A DNA stretch of 64,000 nt, taken from positions 103,132,343 to 103,196,342 of the forward strand of contig OX393550.1 in the NCBI GenBank assembly GCA_947650365.1. The letters are read 5' to 3'. Numbering within the stretch: the stretch's first letter is position 1; the number at the start of each line of letters is the position of its first letter. The translations under genes and the position numbers were made by a program. Under the pieces are notes generated by a model that made no database searches, was not told where the DNA came from, and saw only the letters and a list, made by a program, of their open reading frames with translations. Below are positions 34,452-44,849 of this stretch, piece after piece. The stretch is from Chamaelirium japonicum. Lineage: Eukaryota > Streptophyta > Magnoliopsida > Liliales > Melanthiaceae.

Positions 34452-36407
34452 TGTTGGAATAGGATCCGCTAATCAGAGTTGCAGCGGAAGCAAAAGAAAG
34501 ATCCGAAGATCATACGGTGTATGTTTCATTTCAATTAATTCTTCAAAACAATCTACATGCAAATCTACGATCTTAACATATTGCGGACACCCTAGAGGCA
34601 TACTACGATCTACGGAAGACATTTATGCATCTAGTTAGGTGTTTAGAATCATCATACCTTTTGGATCTATGATCCGGAGATGACGGAACGATGAAGAACT
34701 GCACTTGAATCGCAAGGGAAACTGCCGGATAGCACCTTGTCCTTTGCGAATTGAAGAATCCTCGAAATCCCATCTCTGAGTGCAAGGATTACTAGCCGAC
34801 GGAGGAATCCGTTGCGAAGACGATGGCGAGCCGCAAGGTTTCCTCCTTCTCTTTCTCTCTTCTTCCTTCTCCTTCCTTCCTCGTTTCTTATCCCTTCTTC
34901 TTTCTCTCTTTTCCTTGGCCGAAACCACAAAGGAGGAGCAAAGGGGGGGTCGGATTTTTGGAGGAGAGGGAGAAGCACATAGGGCCAGCCCTCCCTCTCC
35001 ATATTCTACTTATAGGGACAGTCTCCCATGGCTTCAAGGAAGCTAGGGCCGGCCCTCGATAGATTAGGATAGAAGGGGGGTGGTTTTTAGAGATTTCCAA
35101 TGTCTATCATGAAACTTGGACGAAAATACCCTTTACGAAAAGTGGAAAACTGAAAGAGAGACTGAGTGAGGTGCGCTACTCGGAATCGAGTTCCGTCAGT
35201 GCCTATGAGCTTCTGGAATTATTCTGCTCATTCTAAGATCCATATTTAATATGTTCTGAGCCATATTTTAGTATTTACCAAAATACCCCTACGGCCCGTA
35301 ACACATGTAAATTAGGTTCTTAGGCTCCGGGCTTGCGCTCCATCACGCTACTTCGCATCCAACGTATCCAACTAGGTCGGGGAACAATTCCTATATGCAA
35401 CGACAGGGTGGGACCTTCAGGGTTCGGGATCTCTAGCTCCAACCGGATCCCTGATTAACTGTTCCGGTGACACACCAAAAGTTCCGTTAATTAGTCATAA
35501 TCCGATTAACCCATGTAGCCACCCAGAGTGCGACGCGAGTTGAACTCTAGTGATCCTAAACTTATGTTACTCCCTCGTAACTCTGTTCTCTACTATACTT
35601 CGATAATCCTCAGTCCCTCCTATTACTGGTGCCATGATACGAATCGGGCGGTGGGGAGCACCGTCAGATCCCGATCGATCATCTGACTAGGGTTTGATGA
35701 CTTGTCATCTATAACACCACACACCTTCCAGTGCTATACCTAGCATCCGGAACGTCGTCAGTCATACTGACAACCACCAGGCCTGGGTTAACTGTGTGGA
35801 CAGATTGACTCATCAAAATGCACCCATCCAACACTGGACGTCGGATAACATGTAGGGATTATATGTCACTCAAGCGCCAGCCGGGTAACCCAACGTACCG
35901 TGGTATTGGACTATGGAAGGTCCGCACACGTTGGCACATCAAAGCACCACACAACTGGTTGGCCCAGTGTACATGGTGCCTCAGGGTTAAGGACAGATTA
36001 TCTATAGTAGTAAGACGGTTTATGCACTAGTGTCTGAATCACTGAACTGTGCACCGTCTTGGTTCTTGTTCAACACGATCATCGTGCTTGGCCAGGTGAA
36101 TGGAAATCCCACGTTTCCGTGGTAAAGACTTTACCACATCCTCTACCTGCCAACAGCTTGTTCTTGGTGAAGCAACCGGCATCACCTAAGCTGTGAACTA
36201 GTTTTAGGTCTACACAGAACTGGTCCACTGGGTCTCCCAAGCATGGATCCTCCATGCGCCTCAGTGGCCTACTGTGTTCCCTAGGGTCCTTTTATTATAT
36301 GAGTATTATCATACATCAGAGTAGTATTCTAATTAAAGCAATAACCAAAGTCATCTTTATTAATGTTAATACAGAAAATCCACGCTAAGGACACACGAGC
36401 TACAACA
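34452..36407 (-). repeat. LTR of Copia element 2 (5' LTR)
   Basis: Same termini as the other LTR, aligned over its full length with scattered substitutions and small length differences. Confidence 0.92.
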
Positions 36408-37716
36408 CTTTCTCCATGGTGACCTCTCAATGGAGGTGTATATGGCTCCTTCGCTAGGCATCTCTGCTCTTTCTGGCCACGTCTGTCGTCTGCGTCGGGC
36501 CATTTATGGCCTTAAGCAAGCCTGTGTGCATGGTTTGAGCGATTCCGCAGTGTAGTTCTGGTAGCTAGGTTTGTCGAGAAACACTCTAACTATAATCTGT
36601 TCACCCACTCCTCCAGTCAGGGTATTGCTGTTATGCTTCTGTATGTGGATGATATGATCATCACCGCAGATGACAATGCCATCATAGTGTCACCTCTAGA
36701 GTTAGTTCGAGATGAAGGATTTGGGCCATTTTCGATACTTTCTTGGCCTTGAGATTGCTCGGTCAACTCGTGGACTGTTGATCTCCCATTAAAAGTACAT
36801 CTCCGACATATTTGTTGATGTTACTCTTACTGACTCTCGTACTGCCGACATGCCCATGGAGCTCAATTTGAAGCTCTTTTCTACAGATGATGAGCCTATC
36901 CAGGATGTCTCCCGATACCAGAGGCTGGTTGCGATGCTCGTCTATCTCACCATGACTAGGCCCGATATTGCTCATGTCATTGCCATTGTCAGCTAGTTTC
37001 TTCAGGCTTCTCACTCTGTTCACTATGCATCGATTCTTCGGATTATTCGCTATCTACGAGGCACCGCCACTCGTTCGATACTTTTTCCCCTACCTCTCTG
37101 CTGGTACTGCCTGCTTACTTCAATGCAGATTGAGCTGGAGATGTTGTTACTCGTCGTTCTACTACCAGCTACTGTGTGTTTCTTGGTGACTCTCTCATCT
37201 CTTGGCGCAATAAGAAACAGGAATCTATCGCTCGCTCCGGTACTGAACCGAATATAAGTTTATGGCTTCCACCATCGTAGAGATTATCTGGCTCCGTCGT
37301 CTCCTTCTGGACTTGGGCATCGTGATCTCCGAGCCTACTCCTCTATTTTGCGACAACTGAAGTGCCATTCAGATTGCTAGCAACCCGGTCTTTCATAAGC
37401 AAACCAAACATATTGAGGTTGATTGTCACTATGTTCGCCAGTAGTTTCTTACCCACACTATCTCCCTACCATTCATTCACTCGATGGAGCAGACTGCTGA
37501 CTTCCTCACAAAGTCGTTGACTATTGCTCGCTTTCGATATTTTATCAGCAAACTCTCGGTTCATGATCCATCGTGAGTTTGAGGGGAAGTGTTAATGTAT
37601 AGATGGGCCGGGTTCTATGTATAGTCGGGTCGGGGTATGTTGTACATATATATTAGGCTTAGCCCTCAATGAGAAGTATTACATTCTCTCCAAACCCTAC
37701 CCGTCATCTCCTAACA
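36408..37716 (+). mobile_element. Copia element 1, right part with 3' LTR
   Basis: Continues element 1 beyond the nested insertion: remaining reverse transcriptase, RNase H, a polypurine tract gaggggaag and a short LTR at 37590-37716 (tgttaatg to cctaaca). The 127-bp LTR is short for a Copia element. Since the left LTR is missing, age cannot be read from LTRs; it is older than the element inserted in it. Confidence 0.85.
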
Positions 37717-38301
37717 TACCATATGGCTTTCAATTAGAGTCCTTGAGAACCTAACTTATCTTTCTTTGATTATTGTCAAAAAATATTTTTCCAAAAATTT
37801 ATTGTTTTCATAAAAATATGATTCCTTGCTGGAAAATTTGTTTTTGAAGTAAAATCATTTTACTTGACGACTAGGTACATATATTTCGATTTTTTTTGAT
37901 GGACCGACTAGAAGGTCAGAGGATAAGGCGCTAGAGCAAGGGCTCAAAGAAGTCTGGAGATCGAAACAGGGGAAGGCTGCATAACTGCAAATTTTTTTAT
38001 TTTTCAATTCAATAACCGAAAATTTAATCCAAGATGATACTTACCTTAAAGGATCCCAGTGGTTGGTAAGTCAGCATAACCAACACCAACACTTAGGGTT
38101 TAATGTTCCCTTTTGGATTAAGGGATTTTTCCATTTAGCAATGACTTCGACTTATTCTTATTGTCGTCCGTTCAATGTTCTCTTCATTCCAATGATCGAG
38201 GAATCATCCCAACATAGGTCATAAGTCATGCTGACATAAGACATTGATCTCCTATGCATCATTGATGCTTAACCTATACAACCATGACATCTAAACCCTA
38301 A
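37717..38301. other. Intergenic DNA, no gene seen
   Basis: AT-rich unannotated stretch between Copia element 1 and a Tourist element. Confidence 0.5.
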
Positions 38302-39327
38302 GAGCATGTACAATGGTCTCCTCAACTGGTTTGGCCCCACCACCGCTAAGAAGAATAGCTAAAAAATGACTTTTCAGCGGACACCTCAATGGTGGGGTCA
38401 CACGGTGGGGCCCCACCCCAACCCCTCAACCTGCTCCTCAACATCGATGAGCCAAAATCATCTTCAATGTCAAAATGCACACACGCGTGTGCACTTCACC
38501 CTTTCAAATCGTAGCTGCAAGATGACGATCATGCGGTCCAAATGATAGAAGTGGTCATTGTTATGGAATAATGCAGAATTTTAGTGGTAATTTAATTTAC
38601 AAATAAGGGAGAAAGTAGTCTGAAATTAAACTGATAATAGTTGAAATGCTAGGGTGTTAAACAGTAAAGTAAAATTTTGAGAAGACCGTTGGGGATACCA
38701 CACTTTCTCCCTCCTCAAAAAATGAAAAGACACATATTTTATCATCAACCGTCATTTTCTAGGGGGTGCATTGGTTCGAAACCAACCTATTTAGGCAAAA
38801 CCCAAATCAATCCAACCTTGGTCGGTATTGAGGATTTTTAACCCGATCCAAACCTAAATGAGGTTGGAATCTAGTCCGATCTGATTCAATTAAAGCCGAT
38901 TTGGATTGGATTAGATGGTCGGTTTAGGCTTTGGCCCATATTCTTATTGGGCTTTTTTTCCTCCGTCTATTAGGACGTTGTTTTAACTTAAAAAATAATA
39001 ATTGTTATCAAATCATTAAGACTAAATAAATTTTTTAACTGATTTGGAGTTATCCTACAATATCGCAAAGGTTGTTGGTAGTGAGCGTATATGAGGACAT
39101 ATGGTATACTTAATAAAATACTATATGTGTCTACATAAGTCAGTTTGGTTAGGTTTAGGTTGGTTTTAGATTTACAAAACCGTCAACCAATACAATCATA
39201 TCGGTTTTTTAAAAACCCAATCCAATCTGATCCATTGAGTGTGTCGAAACCGATCAAAATTGGTCGATTTGGTTTGGATCCTGCACATCCCTATCATTTT
39301 GGGTTGAGGAGGCCATTGTCCATGCTC
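38302..39327. mobile_element. Tourist (PIF/Harbinger) MITE, host of a nested hAT MITE
   Basis: Ends GAGCATGTACAATGGTCTCC and, reversed on the right, GAGCATGGACAATGGCCTCC form a 26-bp inverted repeat running to CTCCTCAAC. Flanking taa at 38299-38301 and 39328-39330 is the 3-bp duplication of Harbinger elements. Without the nested insertion it is about 480 bp. Confidence 0.82.
38760..39293. mobile_element. hAT-type MITE nested in the Tourist element (534 bp)
   Basis: Ends TAGGGGGTGCA and TGCACATCCCTA with an 8-bp duplication having one mismatch (tcattttc 38752-38759, tcattttg 39294-39301). The interior has AACCCGATCC and GGTTTGG-type motifs like the other hAT MITEs here. Confidence 0.78.
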
Positions 39328-39852
39328 TAATGCGAGCCTTCACTCAAAGGCTAGTGATATAAAGTCAATTAGTTGTAGCCAATGTTTTTGCTACCGAAAC
39401 CACTTGGATTTGGGAGATGGAGCCAATGTTTTTGATACCGTGGTTGTGGATGGGGCGTTAGAGATAGCAGTGGAGAGTATATGTGAGGAGCTCGCATATA
39501 AGGAGATCATTGTAGATCACATTGAAGCACCGACAGTAAGCTATGAGTTCCCTGCATCATCTGGAATTCGAGTTGGATCTGCAGTTAAGGGGATAATCAA
39601 GGAGCAGCAGCAGGTCGAAGAGGACAACTCTGGAGTCAGCAACTGTGTGGCTGCCCATGGGATTTCAGTTCATGATATAGCCCCTCCATCGGGTACTAGG
39701 GTTTCACTAGTTGGAGACCTAGAGGATGGGGACTCGATCAAGCCATTGGGTCAGTTACCTCTTTTTGCCCAAATAAAACCCAGCTAATCTCTAAAAAAAA
39801 AAAATTTAAATAGGAGGAAGTTACGGGAGATCAGACGAGGTGATGGATGAAT

Positions 39853-39883
<31 letters not shown>

Positions 39884-40616
39884 AAGAGATTTAAAAAGAG
39901 ATAAGGATGGAAAATGAGAGAGAGAGAGAGAGCTAGGCGATATCGGTTTAGAGAAAGAAACGATTAAGAGATTTAAAAAGAGATGGGATGAAGAAAGAGA
40001 GAGAATCGGAGTGGAGATTTAGAGAGAGAAAAATATGGGCGGTTGGGATAGAATGGGAATACATGGGATGGCTGGGGTCGCACGGGAGATTGGAAAGAGA
40101 GAACGGTTATGAGAGGGAGAGAAATCAGGGGGGAGATCACCACCTTTCTAGGGGTGATCGGATGAGGTTTTAGAGAGAGGGGGTTGGCGGTTAGGTGCTA
40201 TGGATGGTTGTGATCGGATGCGGGTAGAAGAGAGAGAAGCGGGTACGGCTCGGGATATCAGATGAGTTCTAGAATAAGCAAGAGAGAGAGAGAGAAAATC
40301 AAGGAGAAAGAATCATCATGAATTGGTTGAGGACGTGGGTTCTTGGAACAAGGGACGGCTGGATCACTGCATTAGTAGCTGAGATTCGAGGGAGGAAGTT
40401 GGCTTTAGATGGGCATCCGGATCCATTGCATGTGGGATGAGCTGGCACGGTGAATGCCTAGGATAACTCTAGGTTGTGTGAACATGCATGAGATCCGAGT
40501 GGCTAAGATCGGCTAGAGAGAAGATCGCAAGAGTCGGTGCATGCATGTATGTTGCATGGTTGCGATCGTGTGCGAAGATGTTTTGGATTTGTGCGAGTGG
40601 GATAGGAGGGGGGTGC
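39328..40616. other. Unrecognised DNA with GA-rich tracts and an orphan frame
   Basis: A 127-codon open frame at 39404-39787 on + begins MDLGDGANVF and matches nothing I recognise. It is acidic, with no obvious domain, and may be chance or transposon-derived. GAGA tracts lie at about 39858-39876, 39917-39931 and 40278-40296. Confidence 0.4.
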
Positions 40617-40757
40617 TTAGGTGATGAAGCTAGCGCCGATGAAGGCACTGGAGGTGACGGCGAGGAGGACGCCCTTCAGGTTGTCCGCGAACAGCACAGA
40701 CCCGACAACGGCAGCGAGCTGCGGCCTCCCGCCGTTAGTCGAAGTGATGGCATGCAT
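40617..40757 (-). pseudogene. Fragment of a NIPA-type magnesium transporter gene
   Basis: The minus strand from an ATG at 40757 reads FADNLKGVLLAVTSSAFIGA followed by SFIT and a stop. Plant NIPA proteins start with the same DNxKGxxLAxxSSxFIGASFI segment, the first membrane helix, and then continue with KKKGL. Here the match ends right after SFI, where the reading frame meets TAA. Only about 30 residues are homologous, against about 330 in the family. This is a captured N-terminal piece, probably carried by the repeat region it sits in. Confidence 0.65.
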
Positions 40758-40902
40758 TGGTGGTTGGACTCCTAGCGGCAGCTCATCTAGGATCCGGGTT
40801 GGTCGGCTTCATCGGGCGATCCACAAAGCTTTGGGTAGAAGATCGAGAGGGAGATCGGTAGAACGACTTTGTTTAACGCCCTGAGCACTGGAAAAATTTT
40901 CA

Positions 40903-40995
40903 CCACATCCTGCGTGCTATACAACCGCGGGGCCCACAACGATTCAAGAGACATGGAGTAGTGGGCCCCGCGGTTGTATGGCATGCAGGATGTGG
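40903..40995. repeat. Long hairpin: 35-bp stem, 23-nt loop
   Basis: Arm 40903-40937 pairs with 40961-40995 at 33 of 35 positions, the two others being G-U pairs. The core is ACAACCGCGGGGCCCAC. Such a perfect stem can be a young MITE tip or a small-RNA precursor. Confidence 0.9.
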
Positions 40996-41394
40996 GGAAG
41001 CATTACCTTCCAATGTCGACCACTGGATGGATATATATGATGGCAAAAAGTGAGCCCCGGCTGCAGGGCATGAGTCTGGTTTGTTGAATTTTCATCGACG
41101 GAGGTTGTTCAAATAGCATTACGCTTTCTGCCATCGTTTCAGAAGTTGGACAACACAATAGACAAACTTTAAAAAATTTCGGACGGGTAAGGATTGAGAG
41201 AGAGATAGAGAAGAGACAAACGTAGAGAGAGAAAATAGGAAAGAGATATGGGATTAGAGGTATAAAAAAAGCCCATCGGCCCGAACCCGACCCAAAAGTC
41301 AACGGTCTGAATTCGGCCCTACCCGGTCAATGGCCTGACTAGGCCCGGCCCGAACATACCATGGGCTGGGCTCGAGCTGCCACCTTGATCCCGA

Positions 41395-41559
41395 AGCAGC
41401 CCTGAAAGGAAGCCTGAAAGCCGGGGCCGGGGGATGTCTTGCCGTCGAAGGCGACCCGCTGCAGTGCCGTCAGGTGTTTTACCGCCGAAGGCGGTCCAAC
41501 TGTGTCTTGCCGCCGAAGGCGGCCCGCTATTGTGCCGATAGGCATAGGCATGCACTAGT
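41395..41559 (+). repeat. Dispersed repeat, copy 2, possible Helitron 3' end
   Basis: Contains the perfect stem CCGCC-GAA-GGCGG twice, GGCCCGCTATTGTGCCGATA, then GCATGCACTAG followed by T. It shares motif order with copies at 15080 and 62607 (inverted). It may be the 3' terminus of an element that carries the NIPA fragment. Confidence 0.5.
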
Positions 41560-41560
41560 A

Positions 41561-43018
41561 TGTTAACAGATTATGTGGTTGCTTAAGTCAAATTGAAGGA
41601 TGATCAAGATTTGGTACCGGAATTGTTGATCGGTAATATTTAATCAGTTCTTAATTTTCAATTGATTGTGTTATTTATGATTTTAAGTATTTACTTTGTT
41701 TGTATATTATGCAGCTAGTAGAAGTAAAGAAACTTTATAACAATCTGTACCATGATATCTTCAAACTTAAGCACTGCTGGATGGAACTCCAACGTCATTT
41801 GAAATGGACACAACAAAACCACGTCTTCTATCAAGTACAAAGAGAGCCGAGGGCAAGTGGATTCTTCGATTCCTGGCCAAACACGTCCTCTCCGGCAACC
41901 CCTGACGCTCGGAGCCTTGGAGGTGACTCAGATGACAGCCCTATTGAGATACAGAGGCCGGAGGGAAGGAAAGCATCAAAGTTATTGGGGAAGCGCAAGG
42001 GGAAGATGCCAATCAAGGAAGACGACGGCTCAGTCTCCAACCTGTTCAAAGAGACATTTATTTGGCTTAAGCATGATAAAGAGAACTCCAAGAAGGACAA
42101 TAATGAAAGGAGGGAGAAGAAAACCGAAAGCACAGATAAGATCGAAGTCGCAAAGATACAAGAAACTGCCGAGCTTCAAAAGGAAGCAAGGAAGCAACAG
42201 AAAATGGATGATGAGATCATGTTGAAGTATCTCACGGGGTCTCGATCTATATGTTGCAATGTACTTTGAAATGTGCAAGGTTGCGATTAAAGCTAGGCTA
42301 GGGTTATGATTTTCAGTTGCTTTCATTATGTAATTTTCTTGAGTTATGATTTTCAGTATCCTTAATTAAGGTTGTGATTTCATTGGGTTCAATTAACTAT
42401 GTAATTTCCTTGACATTCAATAAAACTATAGATATTATTGAAATTGAAAGCGCGTACAACTCGAAAAAGTTTGAGACAATTACATTAAATATAATAAAAC
42501 ATAATTTTCAGATAGAGATCCCTGTTCTTGATCTGATAGGAGGGTATGAATGAACTCCATCAAAGGCATCGTATGATGGAGGGTATGAATGAATGTAGGG
42601 ATTAATGGAGGAAATATGTGTCGCGTCGTGTATCTTGCCCAACGGATAAGAATATAACGATTGGTGGTGGAAATGTGTGTCGTGTCATGTCGCGGACCGT
42701 GCCCAACAGATAGAAATATAACCGTTAGGGATATTATATATTTTTTTATTAATTTATTCATAAATTGAAATATTTATAATTATTTTTAGTGTTTAAATTA
42801 ATGAGCGGATAAATTATTTAGGGTGGGAGGGGATTTGGTGCAAATTTGAAAAAGTTTGGGTGGGAAGGGGTTTGGTGCAAAGGGCCTAGGATATCATAGT
42901 TGGGAGACGGTTGAAGTGGAAATTCTCCCAACTAATAGGAGATTTGATAAGGTAGCTCCAAAAGAGGCCCCAACAATCCTTAGAAGGTCCTTCAAACTAG
43001 GACTCAGTTGGATATGCT
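41561..43018 (+). mobile_element. PIF/Harbinger element remnant with ORF1
   Basis: An ORF1-like frame (41700-42269) is followed by non-coding sequence with the GTGCCCAACAGATAG motifs common in such elements. A right end agttggatatgctc before taa at about 43018 resembles Harbinger termini. The left end is not identified and may have been lost at the neighbouring repeat boundary. Confidence 0.45.
41700..42269 (+). pseudogene. Harbinger ORF1-type (NAM-associated domain) protein
   Basis: The 189-residue frame has HCWMELQRHLKW, an acidic DDSPIEIQRPEGRKASKLLG segment and a Lys/Glu-rich coiled-coil end. This layout matches the NAM-associated C-terminal domain of Harbinger ORF1 proteins, usually seen as RPxGRKAAK. 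These DNA-binding partners work with the transposase. The N-terminal SANT helices are missing upstream, so it is partial. A host copy of such a gene cannot be excluded. Confidence 0.6.
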
Positions 43019-43088
43019 CTAAGGGGGTGTTAATCAATTGAGACTTTTGTTGCCTTTATAAAGTCTATGGACTATTCTGGACTCGGGT
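43019..43088. other. Short spacer before the Cassandra-type element
   Basis: Unannotated; ends in cgggt, the target duplication of the next element. Confidence 0.5.
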
Positions 43089-43137
43089 TGTAACATCCGC
43101 CCCAAAAACATAAGATATTATCCGTTTTGCCTGTGCC

Positions 43138-43225
43138 CGCACGAAAACTTTCCAGGGTGGTCACCTATCCTAGTACTACTCTTGCCCGAGCACGCTTAGT
43201 TACAGAGTTCTTACGAAATCCGTAG
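43138..43225 (-). repeat. 5S rRNA-like segment in Cassandra LTR 1
   Basis: The minus strand reads AGCGTGCTCGGGCAAGAGTA then GTACTAGGATAGGTGACC, the 3' half of plant 5S including box A and box C of the internal control region. Diverged from a working gene. Confidence 0.85.
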
Positions 43226-43530
43226 TGACACACGATTTTAAAATGCGTCTTCTATGTTTGGAAAGGAAAATTATATAAGTAGCTTAGGATCTCCTTCTCT
43301 CCAGACGATATGGGGCTAACTCGTGGCCTTGTACACCTCATCCATCTTGGCATCCCAGCCTCAGGAGTCTTGGCTCTTGGCTATTGGATCTTGGTCGTCA
43401 CAATCCACCTCCCTTAGGGCTACACGTCCTCATGTAGGCTTAGACCCCCCATTCCGAGGAGAACCGGCTCTGATACCATTTTGTAACATCCGCCCCAAAC
43501 ACACAAGATATTGTCCATTTTGCCCATGCC

Positions 43531-43620
43531 CGCACGAAAACTTCCCAGGATAGTCAGCCATCCTAGTACTATTCTCGCTCGAGCATGCTTAACTACGGAG
43601 TTCTTACGAAATTCGTAGCG
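43531..43620 (-). repeat. 5S rRNA-like segment in Cassandra LTR 2
   Basis: Minus strand AGTTAAGCATGCTCGAGCGA then GAATAGTACTAGGATGG. More changes than in the third LTR. Confidence 0.82.
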
Positions 43621-43875
43621 GCGCACGGTTTTAAAATACGTGTTCTATATTTGGAAGGGAAAGTTATATAAGTATCACATGATCTCCTTCTCTCCAGACG
43701 ATATGGGGCTAACTCGTGGCCTTGTACACCTCACCTCACCTCACCTCACTTCATTCATCTTGGTATCTCAGCCTTAGGAGTCTTGGCTCTTGGCTATTGG
43801 CTATTGGATCTTGGTCGTCACAATTTTGTAACATCTGCCCCAAACACACAAGATATTGTCTGTTTTTTCCGTGCT

Positions 43876-43965
43876 CGCACGAGAACTTTCTAGGGTGGTC
43901 ACCCATCCTAGTACTACTCTTGTCCGAGCACGTTTAACTACGGAGTTCTTACGAAATCCGTAGCG
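43876..43965 (-). repeat. 5S rRNA-like segment in Cassandra LTR 3
   Basis: Minus strand AGTTAAACGTGCTCGGACAA then GAGTAGTACTAGGATGGGTG. The GTAGTACTAGGATGGGTGACC block is intact. Confidence 0.85.
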
Positions 43966-44143
43966 GCGCATCGTTTTAAAATGCGTCTTCTATATTTGAG
44001 AGGGGAAATTATATAAGTAGCCTAAAATCTCCTTTTCTCCAGGCGATATGGGGCTAACTCGTGGCCTTGTACACCTCACCTCATCCATCTTGGCATCCCA
44101 GCCTCAGGAGTCTTGGCTCTTGGATCTTGGTCGTCACACGGGT

Positions 44144-44624
44144 AGTCCGCAGACTTTTTTTGAGGAGTTCACAGACTTGCACAAACTTTTTATGTGGACT
44201 TGTAGACTTCTATGATCTTTTTTATTGGACTTCTGTGGCATTTTTTGTGGGGTCTAAAGACCGAAAAACATAAAATCAAGAGGTAGTGGATAAAGATTTT
44301 TTCGTGAACTATTTTGTGGACTTTTTGGGGTGGTCCTTGGAACAAATATGAGGTGGCGATCATATATGGGGTGGTCTTTTGAATAAATATAAGTTGGCCA
44401 AACTAGGGTTGGACATGGGCCGACCTATATGGGGTGGCCAAACTAGGGATGAACCTATATTAAGTCGGGTTTTCGGGCCGAACCTATTCAAAAATATACA
44501 TGGGAAGACCAAAGCCCCAACATATGAGCTTGATTAAAACTATTAAAACCCATTTCATTCTCAAACATCTAGATATTGGATTCAAATTAACATACCACAT
44601 AACAATTACATTACAAAACATGGG
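44144..44624. other. Intergenic repeat-like DNA
   Basis: Short GGGTGGCCAAACTAGGG duplications near 44390-44450 and a GGGCCGAACC motif suggest a hAT-type fragment, but no ends could be paired. Confidence 0.35.
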
Positions 44625-44738
44625 GCATGCGGTACGTGCGGCATCACACCGCAGTCGTCTGATGCACACGCTGCGTGCATGCGATGCACGCATCGCTGCA
44701 TTAGACGGCTGTGGTGCGGTGCCGCTCTTACCGCATGC
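44625..44738. repeat. GC-rich near-palindrome of 114 bp
   Basis: Arms GCATGCGGTACGTGCGGCAT and the reverse at 44719-44738 pair around a perfect inner hairpin GCGTGCAT-GCG-ATGCACGC (44673-44691). It probably marks the centre of a MITE with AACATTACA-rich flanks. Confidence 0.75.
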
Positions 44739-44849
44739 TGCATTATAACATTTCTCACAAAACATTACAACATAACAATCTTTTTTTTTACATTACAACA
44801 TAACAATCTTCTTTTTTACATTGACCAAGTCATGATTGATACCTTCTCA

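Larger units (their letters stand above)
26568..36407 (-). mobile_element. Copia element 2, whole-length, nested in element 1
   Basis: LTRs of about 1.96 kb (26568-28529 and 34452-36407) enclose gag, protease, integrase, reverse transcriptase and RNase H in Copia order on the minus strand. The 5-bp duplication ctttc (26563-26567, 36408-36412) proves the insertion into element 1. A polypurine tract abuts the LTR at 28530. Hand comparison of LTR stretches suggests about 4-6 percent difference, so an age of the order of one to a few million years. All parts are present, but the coding region has a few breaks. Confidence 0.93.
43089..44138 (-). mobile_element. Cassandra-type TRIM with three LTRs
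   Basis: Three LTR copies, 43089-43402, 43482-43822 and 43827-44138, begin TGTAACATC and end CGTCACA on +. Between the first two lies a 79-bp interior with a primer site (reverse of ctgataccattt) and an A/G-rich polypurine tract; the second and third are separated by only 4 bp. One 5-bp duplication cgggt flanks the whole set (43084-43088, 44139-44143). Each LTR carries a 5S rRNA-like segment in the element's sense (minus) strand, the hallmark of Cassandra. No coding capacity, as the family normally lacks it. Confidence 0.9.

Noticed and set aside
39404-39787. 127-codon frame as a real gene
   Set aside because: No recognised domain or flanking signals, and it lies in repeat-derived DNA; left as unrecognised.
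43089-44138. Genuine 5S rRNA gene array
   Set aside because: Segments are partial, diverged and embedded in LTRs with a primer site and a target duplication.
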